This document shows, piece after piece, positions 1 to 8,894 of a stretch of DNA of 64,000 nt (its first letter is position 1; each line of letters opens with the position of its first letter). The position numbers and the translations under genes were made by a program. The stretch is from Maricaulis sp963975345 (lineage in GTDB: Bacteria; Pseudomonadota; Alphaproteobacteria; Caulobacterales; Maricaulaceae), in NCBI RefSeq assembly GCF_963975345.1, contig NZ_CAXBGE010000005.1, forward strand, positions 62,001 through 126,000, given 5' to 3'. The notes beneath the pieces are model-generated. The model made no database searches. It was not told the DNA's origin and was given only the letters and a program-made list of their open reading frames with translations.

Positions 1-1
1 G

Positions 2-2431
2 GTGGAAGTTTATCAGGAAACCGTCGCCAACGAGCTTCGAAACGAATATGAAATTTTCTACTACCGGCCCAACCCGCAGGCCAAGAAGCTTGGGGTGCTG
101 GAATTCATTCTGACTGACGATAGACACAGGCCACTCCATCGCGTTCACGCACCAGAGATGGATTTCGTCCGGATCATGAGTCAACCGGTGATCGAGGGGG
201 CGTTCTCACGCCTGCTGGTCGACTATGAAATCGAGCTGATCCACTACCACCATCTGATCCACCATCCGATCACCTTGCCGCTGATTTCCAGGTTGCAGGG
301 AATTCCATCAGTATTCACCACGCACGACTTCTATATAGTCTGTTCCCGGTTCAATCTGCTCAACGCGCGGAACGAGTATTGCGACATCGCAAACCATCCC
401 CTTTCGTTATGTGACAATTGCCTGTCGTCCGGGGAGGGGGTGCCTGACGGTTCGCAAGCATATCGCCGCTATCTGGCCCGCGAGGTCATCAAGGCGTTCG
501 ACCATGTCATCGCAAACACTCCCTCTGCGCAACGGGTCTTTTCGAGCGTTTATCCAGAATTGGCCGAGGGCGATTCTCTCACCCAGCTTGGCCCGTCCTT
601 GCCAAATGTTACGCCGTTTGTTCCCTCCGCGCGAAAAGAAACGAAGCGGGAAATTGAAGGCGCAAAAGCTCGGCCGCTGCGCGTTGTCTTTTTTGGTAAT
701 TTTTCGCGTATCAAAGGTGCGGACGATTTCCTGGCCGCCGCCGGCATGCTGTGCGACTCAAACATCAAGTTCACGATATGCGGGAGAATAGATGCGGAAT
801 ATCACCCGGTTCTCAAGGACCTGAAGCTTCAAAATGTTGAGGTTCGCGGCGCCTTTTCACCTGGCGAACTTGATCTGACGGAGTTCGATGTCGCCCTGAT
901 AATCTCTATCTGGCCGGAGACTTACTGCATCACTCTATCTGAAGCCTGGCGCGCTGGCGTTGTGCCCATCGCAACTCAGATTGGCGCGCTCGCCGACCGC
1001 ATCAAACCGAACGTCAATGGTTTTACTGTCCCGCCCCACGGGATCGGCGAGATCGTGGAGCTTTTGCAGCAAATGGAAGCTGACCGGTCGTTGCTGGATG
1101 ACATACGCGCGAATATTACCCCCGATCTCTGGTTAACGCCCGAACAACACTGCAACGCCCTACGAGATATTTACGCCAGGCTGTTGAACGCCCACCCCGC
1201 CGCCCGCCCCGCCGGGGGGGGCTGGCGCTCGCCAAACCTGCCACCAGTCGACATCAGACTCGCCAACGTCAAACTCAATTCTCCAAACTGGACGACCCCC
1301 GCCGATGTCCCCGGACCGCCTCTGCCAAGTCCTCTACGCCCCCACATGAACCCTCTTTGGAATTCTTTCCGGGCGCTAAAGAAAGAGTTTTCGGACGGGC
1401 GAGTTTCAGTTGACACATCTCACTTCCTGCATGTGGATCATATCATTCATGATGGCCAGCCATTGGGCGACAGTCGGCTGCAGCCATTGAAGCTGCCTCC
1501 GGCGCGCACCGGGCTATCGCTTGTAGGCTGGCTGCAGTCGAGTTCCTTGGACGCGTGTGATGACATCCGATTGCTTGCCCGGTCGGCAAATGGAGACATG
1601 ATTCAGCGCCGCGTCACTCTGAACGAGCGTTCGGATCTGCTGCAAGCCTTCCCCGGTCAAGCGTGCACCGGATACGCAACAGAACCATTGCCCGTGGAAA
1701 TGCTCGACTCTGGAGTCTATTCGCTTGAACTTTCCCTCGTGCGGCATGGGCGGCGAGTTCTATTCCCCTTCCCGTTGGCTCTAATTTGTTCGAAATTCGG
1801 TGTATTACTTATTCCAACCACTGCAGGCCAAACGACTCAAATCCAGGTAGACGTCCCATTGATCGAAGGCCCATCCGAATCTCGCAAGATGCACATTCCC
1901 CGTGGGGTTGTGGTCGTCGATGAACTTTCCGTTAAAGCGAGCAATGCGTTCGGCAATCCCTTGGGGTCGACTTCCAAGGTCACGCTGCAACCAGAGCGCC
2001 TGCACGTCAGCGGCTGGTTCAATAGGCTGGAGCTGCCGCAAGACATCGAAAGTGCCTATATTTTCTTGCGTGGTCCTGAAAATTACAAAATGGCAGCTGG
2101 CCCGACGCCCCGCCCCGACGTCGCCGAGCACTTCGGCGTCGAGGGCATGCGGCAATCGGGCTTTGAGGCAAACATCTGGCTGCCCGGCCTGCCTCAAGGC
2201 CGTTATGAGGTGTTTTTTGGCTTGAAAGGCCTGGGCGTCTTCTATGAGGTTGAAAGTCCGCTCGATGCGCTAGAAATTGACGCCGATGGGGGCGCCGCTC
2301 TCGGTAGCGAGCCGGTGACGGACACAGCTCCCACTCTCGCGCCAATCATCAACCGAACAACCAAGAAGCGGAAGCCACGTGCCAAGCCCCCAATCCTTAA
2401 GGCAAAATCCAAAGATGAAGCCTCCATCTGA
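2..2431 (+). CDS. GT4-like glycosyltransferase with long C-terminal extension (5' end outside window)
   Basis: The frame is open from the first bases, so the true start lies upstream. The visible 809 residues begin with a GT-B fold. An N-terminal half carries an HYHHLIHHP...TTHDFY stretch (about 81-111) typical of GT4 donors/acceptors. The sugar-nucleotide half contains VVFFGNFSRIKG (about 227-240) and an E-x7-E motif in PETYCITLSEAWRAG near 305. Residues from about 400 onward form a long extension with no domain I recognise. It is probably beta-rich and ends in a basic Lys/Arg/Pro tail. The family transfers sugars from nucleotide donors in polysaccharide or glycan assembly in the cytoplasm. 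GC content is visibly lower than in the housekeeping genes further on, as is common for surface-polysaccharide loci. The sugar and acceptor cannot be told from sequence. Confidence 0.8.
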   Translation: MEVYQETVANELRNEYEIFYYRPNPQAKKLGVLEFILTDDRHRPLHRVHAPEMDFVRIMSQPVIEGAFSRLLVDYEIELIHYHHLIHHPITLPLISRLQGIPSVFTTHDFYIVCSRFNLLNARNEYCDIANHPLSLCDNCLSSGEGVPDGSQAYRRYLAREVIKAFDHVIANTPSAQRVFSSVYPELAEGDSLTQLGPSLPNVTPFVPSARKETKREIEGAKARPLRVVFFGNFSRIKGADDFLAAAGMLCDSNIKFTICGRIDAEYHPVLKDLKLQNVEVRGAFSPGELDLTEFDVALIISIWPETYCITLSEAWRAGVVPIATQIGALADRIKPNVNGFTVPPHGIGEIVELLQQMEADRSLLDDIRANITPDLWLTPEQHCNALRDIYARLLNAHPAARPAGGGWRSPNLPPVDIRLANVKLNSPNWTTPADVPGPPLPSPLRPHMNPLWNSFRALKKEFSDGRVSVDTSHFLHVDHIIHDGQPLGDSRLQPLKLPPARTGLSLVGWLQSSSLDACDDIRLLARSANGDMIQRRVTLNERSDLLQAFPGQACTGYATEPLPVEMLDSGVYSLELSLVRHGRRVLFPFPLALICSKFGVLLIPTTAGQTTQIQVDVPLIEGPSESRKMHIPRGVVVVDELSVKASNAFGNPLGSTSKVTLQPERLHVSGWFNRLELPQDIESAYIFLRGPENYKMAAGPTPRPDVAEHFGVEGMRQSGFEANIWLPGLPQGRYEVFFGLKGLGVFYEVESPLDALEIDADGGAALGSEPVTDTAPTLAPIINRTTKKRKPRAKPPILKAKSKDEASI

Positions 2432-2504
2432 AGCGTGTTGAGAGAGGCCCGCTTCGGTTCTGTTGGGCACCAATATCCAGCTGCACATTCGAAAAGGGTC
2501 AGCC

Positions 2505-3515
2505 ATGGTAAAAATATGTGTATCCAGCAGTTTTCCAGAACGCCTTAACGTCAACCGCGGTCTGGTAGACTCTCTTGCGGAGGGCTTCCAGACTGTTCTT
2601 GGCAAGGATCAGGTTCAGGTCTGCCCATACTCCGCCTTACCGGGTTTTTTGACGCGCAAGGTGCCCGACCTGTTGGTCATGATCGGCTCGGCTTTGCATT
2701 CGAGCGGTGATTATTCGGCTATTTCCCAAGCGTGCAAACGGGCGGGCGTGACATTTGTCTTCTGGACAGTCGAGGATCCCTACGAATTTGACGCCAACAG
2801 CAAGTTCACGCAATACGCTGACATCATCATCAGCAATGATGCATACGCTGTAAAATATTATCCGCGCGACCAAGTGTTTCATCTGCCTTTGGCGGCTCCG
2901 GAGCGTATTGCAAAGTCCCTGGTGAACTTCACCGCCCGACCGCTCGACATCTTCTTCTGCGGGGTTGGCTTCAAGATTCGGCAAAGAATCATCGTGGACG
3001 CGCACGATATATTTGCGCGATACAATTCCCGGATCTTGGGGGACAACTGGGCTCAAACTCCAGACGGGATTGTTCAAAACCACCGCGTTCCTGCAGATGT
3101 CATCTTGGATTACTACCACAATTCCAAGGTCGTGTTGAACATCGGTCGCGATCATGCCTACGCCAATGAGACTCGCGGCCTCAAATCTGTGACGCCGGGC
3201 CCGCGAACTTTCGAGGCGGCGATGACTGGATGCGTGCAGTTCTATTATCAGCCCAGCGCCTTCCTTGCCGATTACTTTGAACCCGACAAGGAAATCGTCA
3301 CGTTCAACGATGTCTTCGAACTGGAGGAAAAGTTGGATTACCTGATGAACAATCCGCTGGAAGCGATGGCCATCGCCAAGCGCGCCCAGAAGCGTTGCCT
3401 GAAGGACCACACATTCGCCCGCCGCGCCGAACAATTGCTGGCAATCGTCAGGAGCGCCATTCCAACCTTCGACGCCTCCAGGAAAACTGCAACAAAGATA
3501 ATCAAAGTAGGGTGA
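2505..3515 (+). CDS. CgeB-like glycosyltransferase
   Basis: This 336-residue protein resembles the CgeB/DUF3880 type of glycosyltransferase. Its N-terminal half has FVFWTVEDPYEF and ISNDAYAVKYY, typical of this group. The C-terminal half has KVVLNIGRDHAYANETRG and GPRTFEAAMTG, the nucleotide-sugar binding region that precedes the YFEPDKEIVTF segment. I chose the ATG at 2505 because the earlier TTG at 2463 adds an unlikely leader and AAAAGGG stands just upstream of the ATG. The gene follows the preceding glycosyltransferase by about 70 bases and stops 5 bases before the next gene, so the three are likely one transcription unit. Its substrate is unknown. A role in glycan decoration or O-antigen/holdfast-type polysaccharide assembly is inference. 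Confidence 0.75.
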   Translation: MVKICVSSSFPERLNVNRGLVDSLAEGFQTVLGKDQVQVCPYSALPGFLTRKVPDLLVMIGSALHSSGDYSAISQACKRAGVTFVFWTVEDPYEFDANSKFTQYADIIISNDAYAVKYYPRDQVFHLPLAAPERIAKSLVNFTARPLDIFFCGVGFKIRQRIIVDAHDIFARYNSRILGDNWAQTPDGIVQNHRVPADVILDYYHNSKVVLNIGRDHAYANETRGLKSVTPGPRTFEAAMTGCVQFYYQPSAFLADYFEPDKEIVTFNDVFELEEKLDYLMNNPLEAMAIAKRAQKRCLKDHTFARRAEQLLAIVRSAIPTFDASRKTATKIIKVG

Positions 3516-3520
3516 TCTTG

Positions 3521-5587
3521 ATGGACCTTCTGGCCGGACTACTCGCCATCTTGATAATGGCGGGCACAACGCTGAATACGGGTTTCGCGGCCGTCTACGC
3601 GATCCGGGGCCTGCGTTTATCCCGGACCATACTCGCCTATGCCGTCATCGCTGGGTTCGTCGCCAACGGTTTTCTTGGCGGCTTGCTTTGGGTGACACAT
3701 CTCACGAGTATTTTCTGGGCGGCGCTTGGAGTTATTGCAATCAACGCGCTGGCGGTCTTCGCCCATCGCCGCATGGGCACGCCGCTGAGATATTTGGCGG
3801 CGCAGTCCAAAGCGGTTGTACTCGTATGGCTCGGGGCGTCCTCCATTCTCTTTTGTCTTGCACATGTCGAACCCAGCCAGCCAAATTGGCTCCAAGATGG
3901 ACCCTATGTTTACAAGAACTGGACACTCCCCGTGCGCGTCCAGTTCCTGGTCGGGGACATGCCAGCAGATAACGCCTTGCCTGCGATGGCAGGCGAAATG
4001 ATGGCGCGAAATTTGTCCTTCCGCGACGTCCGTCCGCTTGCGCCCGGTCAGGAAGTTTCGAACCGGCCACTGCTGATGTCCGCGATCTACTTGCCCTATA
4101 GGTTGATATTGGGGGGGGGCGCCGATCATGTGGACACGGTTCCAACCTTGCACTATGTCGGAACTGACTGGCCGGACTTGGAAGCTCTCATAACGGATCG
4201 AAGCTTTTCGGTTTATTTGGCGACAGCGATCACGGCGAACGCCGCCTTGATCATCGCTGTTATCCTATTGCTCCAGTTCTACGCCGTGCCATACGCAATC
4301 CCGCTGGCGATCTTCGGGTTCGCGGTGACTCCCTATTTCATCCTGCACACGATATTCACTTGGCCCAAGAGTTTGGCGGCCTTCATCTTGTCAACGGCGT
4401 TTATTGCCGCCCTTGAACGCAGGCAAGCGTTCCTGATCGCCAGCCTCGCCGCGCTCGCCTACTGGGCGCACTCCTATGCAATTCTGTTCACCGCTGGATA
4501 TTGCATGTACCTGTTCACCGAAGCCCTTTCTGGTTATCTGAAGGACAGAACGAAAAAATCCTTCGTCGATAACGGCAGGAGCCTTAGCCTTTCCGCAGCC
4601 TGCGTCGTGTCCATTCTGTTGCCTTGGTTTATATGGACTCGCTACGGCCTAAAAATCGAAGCCGACCTGCTCTCTCAGAATGCGGGTCTTGGACTCTCCC
4701 TCATCCAACAAATTCAGATAAAACTGGCCAATATCGGAACTATTTTTTCATTCAATTTCATGGATTTAGAGCATAACTCCCTTAACGGTCTTAACCTGCT
4801 TTTCAGCGTCCACCTTGCGTCGGCCATCGGAATTATTCCCTTTCTGCTGCTGCCTGCCGCAATATGCGTGGGCCCCTTGCGATTTTCGCGGCTAATGCTG
4901 TTCGCCGTGCTCCTTCCCGCCGCCGCCGTGACATTGCTTTTCGGCGTGCCTAACCCGCCCCTGCTACATGGGTGGCAGGCCGCTATTCCGATTTTGTTCG
5001 TGTCCGCCCTTGCTTTCATCAACTCGCATATGGGAAGGAAAATGCTGATCGCCTCAACGGCGATCACGCTGGCGGTTTCGGTTATTGCACTGGGTTGTCG
5101 CGGCTACGTCGCCTACCGGTTTGGCGATCAGCAGTCAGTGATGCTCCACTATCTGGACCATCAGCCGGTCGATTTAGATTCGCATCCCGTATCGCCGATC
5201 AGCGTCCAGGGCGTCTCCAAGATGTCCCTCTTTACCGCCCCGCCGGCGGAATACACCTTTGGCCCGTTCAATGCACATGACCGTCTTGCCCTGAGATTGG
5301 ACGTCGCCGTTCACGAGGAGGTCTACGACTATTCTGGCGCCGACGTCACGCGATTCATCGTAACGGCGCACGAGTTGCAATCGGGCGAGACTTACACCGT
5401 TTTCGATCAATCTCTTGATGTAAGAAACAACCCGAATGATAGGGGCTGGCATGGTGGCGTTTTCCCCCTCCCGGCAGGACTCGACCAGGCCTTCACGCTA
5501 ACGCTGGTCTGCGATCCGGGACCTGCGGGCCAATCGGTTGCCGATTGGTGCATCTGGGGAGAACCGGCTATTATCCCGACGCATTGA
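3521..5587 (+). CDS. Large polytopic membrane protein of the polysaccharide cluster
   Basis: The 688-residue product starts with a hydrophobic segment (DLLAGLLAILIMAG) and has roughly a dozen further membrane spans up to about residue 530. A soluble C-terminal domain of about 150 residues with a beta-sandwich look follows (from about YLDHQPVDLD to the end). The overall plan, many spans then an extracytoplasmic domain, recalls GT39/ArnT-like or other lipid-linked glycosyltransferases, but I see no diagnostic motif and make no firm assignment. The start at 3521 is preferred because a longer reading would overlap the upstream gene by 120 bases, and AGGGTG precedes it. It probably acts with the two glycosyltransferases just upstream. 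Confidence 0.65.
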   Translation: MDLLAGLLAILIMAGTTLNTGFAAVYAIRGLRLSRTILAYAVIAGFVANGFLGGLLWVTHLTSIFWAALGVIAINALAVFAHRRMGTPLRYLAAQSKAVVLVWLGASSILFCLAHVEPSQPNWLQDGPYVYKNWTLPVRVQFLVGDMPADNALPAMAGEMMARNLSFRDVRPLAPGQEVSNRPLLMSAIYLPYRLILGGGADHVDTVPTLHYVGTDWPDLEALITDRSFSVYLATAITANAALIIAVILLLQFYAVPYAIPLAIFGFAVTPYFILHTIFTWPKSLAAFILSTAFIAALERRQAFLIASLAALAYWAHSYAILFTAGYCMYLFTEALSGYLKDRTKKSFVDNGRSLSLSAACVVSILLPWFIWTRYGLKIEADLLSQNAGLGLSLIQQIQIKLANIGTIFSFNFMDLEHNSLNGLNLLFSVHLASAIGIIPFLLLPAAICVGPLRFSRLMLFAVLLPAAAVTLLFGVPNPPLLHGWQAAIPILFVSALAFINSHMGRKMLIASTAITLAVSVIALGCRGYVAYRFGDQQSVMLHYLDHQPVDLDSHPVSPISVQGVSKMSLFTAPPAEYTFGPFNAHDRLALRLDVAVHEEVYDYSGADVTRFIVTAHELQSGETYTVFDQSLDVRNNPNDRGWHGGVFPLPAGLDQAFTLTLVCDPGPAGQSVADWCIWGEPAIIPTH

Positions 5588-5741
5588 CCCGACGGGCGCC
5601 TCTTCACAATCACGGCCTGCGAAAAGTTATGTTCCGGCATTTCCATGGTTGTTCACCCGGGTCGTTCCTTGTCGCTGATTGTGTCACATCAACCAGCCTC
5701 AAGGCTTCAGCCCGAAGGAGCGACCTCATGAGAGTTCACGC

Positions 5742-6758
5742 CTAGCCCTGGACCCCGGCCATTACGGCATTCAGCCGACCCAGGACAGCATCCGTCATCG
5801 CATGCCCGTTGACCGCGACCATGTGCAGGTCCGCATGTGGACAGGCCGCCGCCAACCGGATTGCACCGCGCGGTGGGCAGACCATGTCGTATCGGCTGTG
5901 CAGGATCTGCATCGGGATATCCGCCAGCCGATGCGCATTCGCGATCAGCTGATCGGGTTCGAGAAAACAGCCATTGCGAAAATAATGCGCCTCGATCAGG
6001 GAATGCGCGGCGACGAAGTCCGGGCCGCGCTCGGCGAGGCCGGTCCGCGTAACGTCCGCCGATTGATCGAGCCAGGACAGGCGATCCTCATATTCGGTCC
6101 AGCGATACAGCGTCGATTGCCGCAGCTCGGCCAAGCTGGCCTTGGGATCGCTCAAGCGGCTCAACGCCGTAAGGCCATCCGCCCGCTCGCGCTGCATGTC
6201 CTCGAAACACCAATCCATGATCGCGGGCGGGCTGGACCGGAAGCGCTCCGGCACTGGCGCGATAAAATCGGCGAAGGCTTCCGGGAAGAAGCGCGGCGCA
6301 CCGGCTTCGCTGTGCCACCAGTCGAGATTGTCGGGCGTTGCCAGAAAGACGGCGCCAACCACCAGCGCGCTGACCCGCTCGGGGAAGGCTTGGGCATAGG
6401 CCAGAGCCAGCGTCGAGCCCCAGGACGGGCCGAACACGATCCAGCGCTCAAGCCCGAGATGGGTCCGCAGAGCCTCGATATCGCTGACCAGATCGGCGGT
6501 CGTATTGGCGTCCAGCGACAGGTGCGGCGTCGAGCGGCCACAGCCGCGCTGGTCCATCAGGGTGATGTGAAAGCGGTCCGGATCGAACATGCGCTGGAAG
6601 CGCTCCGAACAGCCCGAGCCGGGCCCACCATGCAGAACCAGCAGAGGAAGGCCGGCGGGCGCCCCGCATTGCTCCCAATACAGGCTGTGTCCGCTGGAGA
6701 CGGCGAGTTGGCCGGTCCGGTGAGGTTCAATCGGCGGGAATTGCGAGCTCATTGGCAT
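5742..6758 (-). CDS. pip: Proline iminopeptidase
   Basis: This is a 338-residue alpha/beta hydrolase of peptidase family S33 that removes N-terminal proline from peptides in the cytoplasm. It shows the oxyanion-hole HGGPG motif at 43-47, the GPSWGS nucleophile elbow with Ser112, the aspartate in HSRYDMVCPP (Asp291) and the catalytic histidine in NGHA (His319). The DQRGCGRSTPH segment is characteristic of the family. Length is close to the usual 310-330. A slightly shorter start two codons downstream (MSSQF) is possible. It stands alone and converges on the polysaccharide cluster. Confidence 0.93.
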   Translation of the reverse strand: MPMSSQFPPIEPHRTGQLAVSSGHSLYWEQCGAPAGLPLLVLHGGPGSGCSERFQRMFDPDRFHITLMDQRGCGRSTPHLSLDANTTADLVSDIEALRTHLGLERWIVFGPSWGSTLALAYAQAFPERVSALVVGAVFLATPDNLDWWHSEAGAPRFFPEAFADFIAPVPERFRSSPPAIMDWCFEDMQRERADGLTALSRLSDPKASLAELRQSTLYRWTEYEDRLSWLDQSADVTRTGLAERGPDFVAAHSLIEAHYFRNGCFLEPDQLIANAHRLADIPMQILHSRYDMVCPPRGAIRLAAACPHADLHMVAVNGHAMTDAVLGRLNAVMAGVQG

Positions 6759-6819
6759 CCGTTCAGGCGAGGGGCGCGCAAAATCTTGGCGCGGGCTTTC
6801 AGCGGGTGATCACGCCGCG

Positions 6820-7293
6820 TCAACGCAGATGTGCCGTCAGCAGTGGCGGCACATCATGGCTGGCGGCTTCGAGGCTGGAATAGGAATGTCCGGCCCGGTC
6901 GCGCCGAAGCGGTCCGCGGCGGCCATTGAAATGGGCGCTGGCCGTCCAGCCGCAGATTGTGCCGCGATCGGCGGCGATGCGCTGTGCCGCGATCTCTTGC
7001 GTCAACACGCCGGGCCCTTCGGCAACCGGGCTGAAGACCGGCTTGAGCGCCTGGGCGCGCAGTCCGGTTTCGATGCGCGCGCGCGCTGCAGCGAGATCGA
7101 GCGGGCAGGCGGAGCGTGCGCCCAGATCCTCGGTGATATTGACGATGGAATAGAGCAATTCTGTCTCGGCAGCGGCCGGGCGCGCAGCCACGAGCCCGGT
7201 CGCGCGCAGCTCAGGCGCGAAACCGGCCAAGCCGGTGCCAAGGCCAGTTGCCAGCAGAAGCGCTGTGAGCGCGCGTTGCCAATCGGATTTCAT
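6820..7293 (-). CDS. Small exported protein of unknown function
   Basis: The 157-residue product opens with a short basic stretch and a hydrophobic core (ALTALLLATGLGTGLAGFAP). Possible signal peptidase cleavage sites lie near residues 31-43. The mature part has two cysteines (SACPLD and GTICGW) that could form a disulfide in the periplasm. I do not recognise a family. The opposite strand is also open over this stretch, but the signal-peptide-like N terminus and the codon pattern favour the minus strand. It is divergent from the CPBP protease gene and shares with it the intergenic palindrome at 7396-7427. Confidence 0.5.
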   Translation of the reverse strand: MKSDWQRALTALLLATGLGTGLAGFAPELRATGLVAARPAAAETELLYSIVNITEDLGARSACPLDLAAARARIETGLRAQALKPVFSPVAEGPGVLTQEIAAQRIAADRGTICGWTASAHFNGRRGPLRRDRAGHSYSSLEAASHDVPPLLTAHLR

Positions 7294-7395
7294 TCTCTCC
7301 CAGCCCCCTTGGAAGCGCTGCGGGCAATCTAGTGAAGCCGTGCGGATCGGTCCAGCGCTCGCGATGTATTGCGCGGCGGGCTTGACGTTTGGGAG

Positions 7396-7427
7396 TTATA
7401 CAATAAATTGTACAATAAGTTGTATAA
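7396..7427. promoter_or_regulatory. Long nested palindrome, probable operator
   Basis: An outer inverted repeat (TTATACAA ... TTGTATAA) and an inner perfect palindrome (ATTGTACAAT, 7407-7416) share exactly the same centre. 26 of 32 positions are symmetric. The right arm runs into a TATAAT sequence at 7423-7428 that would serve as a -10 box for the rightward gene. The stretch is strikingly AT-rich against its surroundings. This layout fits a repressor binding over a promoter; the regulator is not obvious in the window. Confidence 0.6.
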
Positions 7428-7501
7428 TTTCAGTCATGCGGAAACCCTCATGTTAGATCCCCCTGCTTCCATCACCCCTTTCAACTGACAAAGGTCTGAT
7501 C

Positions 7502-8377
7502 ATGTCCCACTTCAAACCTGCGCTGAGGGCCATTGCCCAGATCGCTGCCGCCCTGATCGCCGTCGCGGTGATGGCGGCGCTGACGCGCCTGGCCCTGCTG
7601 CCGCTCTTGCAGAGCCTGCTGCATCTGGACGAAGAGACGCTGAGTTACCTGCGGCGCGTCCTGATGCTGGTCGCCTTCGTGCTGGGCTATTGGGGCTATG
7701 TGCGCTGGGTCGAGAAACGGCCGGCGATCGAGCTGTCTCCGGCGATGGGGAAAATCCTGCTCACCGGCTTCGGCGGGGCGGTACTGATCGGCGTGCCGGT
7801 GACGGCGCTCTATCTAACGGGCACCTATCAACTGGTCGGAACAGGCGGATTCGGCGGTATGGGCGGGATCGCGCTGATCATCCTGGGGGCGGCCATGCTC
7901 GAGGAAGTCGTGTTCCGCGGCATCGCCTTCGGCATTGTCGAGCGCCATTTCGGCAGCTGGGCGGCGCTGTTCGTGCCGACCGTCATTTTCTCGGCCGCGC
8001 ATATTTTCAATGCAAACTGGGGCGGCTGGCTGTCCTTCGCCACCGGGGTCACGATTGGCGGGATATGGACGGTGACCTATATGCTGACGCGCAATCTGTG
8101 GGCTGTCGGCCTCAATCATGCGCTGTGGAATTACACGATTTTCGCCACCGGCCTGCCGCTGACCGGTCTGCAGGACTGGCGTGAGCAGTCGCCGCTGCGC
8201 AGCGAATTCAGCGGACCTGATTGGGTGTCTGGCGGACTGGCCGGGCCCGAGGACTCGGTGTTGATGCTGGTCGTGTCCAGCCTGGCGGTCATCGTGCTGC
8301 TGGTGATCGCGCACCGTCGCGGGCTGTTCAAACCGGCCGGGGGCGAGACGGCTGCAGCACAGGATGCGTCAGCCTGA
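7502..8377 (+). CDS. CPBP-family intramembrane glutamic endopeptidase
   Basis: This 291-residue polytopic membrane protein belongs to the CPBP (Abi/Rce1-like) protease family. The signature residues are present: EEVVFRG with Glu134-Glu135 and Arg139, FSAAH with His167, and NHALWN with His206 and Asn210. All lie in or next to predicted membrane helices. Family members cleave prenylated or peptide substrates within the membrane or confer bacteriocin self-immunity; the substrate here is unknown. The start is preceded by AAGG. The nested palindrome about 75 bases upstream and a TATAAT inside its right arm suggest the gene is repressible. Confidence 0.85.
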   Translation: MSHFKPALRAIAQIAAALIAVAVMAALTRLALLPLLQSLLHLDEETLSYLRRVLMLVAFVLGYWGYVRWVEKRPAIELSPAMGKILLTGFGGAVLIGVPVTALYLTGTYQLVGTGGFGGMGGIALIILGAAMLEEVVFRGIAFGIVERHFGSWAALFVPTVIFSAAHIFNANWGGWLSFATGVTIGGIWTVTYMLTRNLWAVGLNHALWNYTIFATGLPLTGLQDWREQSPLRSEFSGPDWVSGGLAGPEDSVLMLVVSSLAVIVLLVIAHRRGLFKPAGGETAAAQDASA

Positions 8378-8437
8378 GGCTGAGGGGCGCTGGCCGTGTG
8401 GTGGTCAGTATGGCGTTCGATATGAAGGCTGGGAAAA

Positions 8438-8512
8438 TGGTGCCGCCACACAGAATTGAACTGTGGACCTCGTCATTACCAATGACGCGCTCTACCCCTG
8501 AGCTATGGCGGC
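8438..8512 (-). tRNA. tRNA-Thr (GGT anticodon)
   Basis: Read on the minus strand it folds as a full cloverleaf. The acceptor is GCCGCCA/TGGCGGC, the D arm GCTC-AGGGGTAGA-GC, the anticodon stem CGTCA/TGACG with loop TTGGTAA (anticodon GGT), and the T arm CACAG/CTGTG with loop TTCAATT. The discriminator base is A and the CCA end is encoded (8438-8440 on the plus strand as TGG). It reads ACC threonine codons. Confidence 0.95.
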
Positions 8513-8617
8513 GCCGGGTCGCTGAAGTCGCGACGCGAAGCCGGGCGTATAATACATGGCCGCCCTCCCGCCAAGGGCGTCTTGACGTGGAGAGCTGCGT
8601 TCGACATGACCAAGGGC

Positions 8618-8842
8618 ATGAGCGAAACCCCAACCCCGCCGCGCAAGCCGCCCACAACGGGCAATCCCGATACGCGTGAAGCAAGGCTGGCTGCGGCCCT
8701 GCGCACCAATCTGCGCCGGCGCAAGGCCGACCGCGCCGCCCCTGTGCCAGAGGCGGAAGCAGACACAGACGATGCGGACGCCGCAGCCACTGCACAAGCC
8801 TCTGCAATCCCTGCCACGAAAAATCCCCAGGATGGGTCATAA
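8618..8842 (+). CDS. Small conserved Arg/Ala-rich protein
   Basis: This reads as a 74-residue protein with a proline-rich start, a central basic helix (EARLAAALRTNLRRRK) and an acidic Ala/Asp tail. Short proteins with such an ARLAAALRxNLRRRK segment are common in alphaproteobacteria as uncharacterised ORFs; I know no function. The ATG at 8618 is preferred because CAAGGG precedes it; ATG 8606 is an in-frame alternative. It ends about 50 bases before murA. Confidence 0.55.
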   Translation: MSETPTPPRKPPTTGNPDTREARLAAALRTNLRRRKADRAAPVPEAEADTDDADAAATAQASAIPATKNPQDGS

Positions 8843-8894
8843 TCCCGCCGGGTTCGAACCGCTGCATGCAGGTTCATCGGCTTGAGGAGTGAGA

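Noticed and set aside
5705..5744. Strong ribosome binding site followed by a five-codon frame (MRVHA)
   Set aside because: Too short to support as a leader peptide; no attenuator hairpin or downstream gene on that strand.
5679..6809. 376-codon plus-strand frame opposite pip
   Set aside because: Pip has an intact catalytic triad on the minus strand.
8328..8867. Minus-strand ORF across tRNA-Thr with RVIGNDEVHSSILCGG
   Set aside because: Translated tRNA sequence again; the rest mirrors the CPBP and small plus-strand genes.
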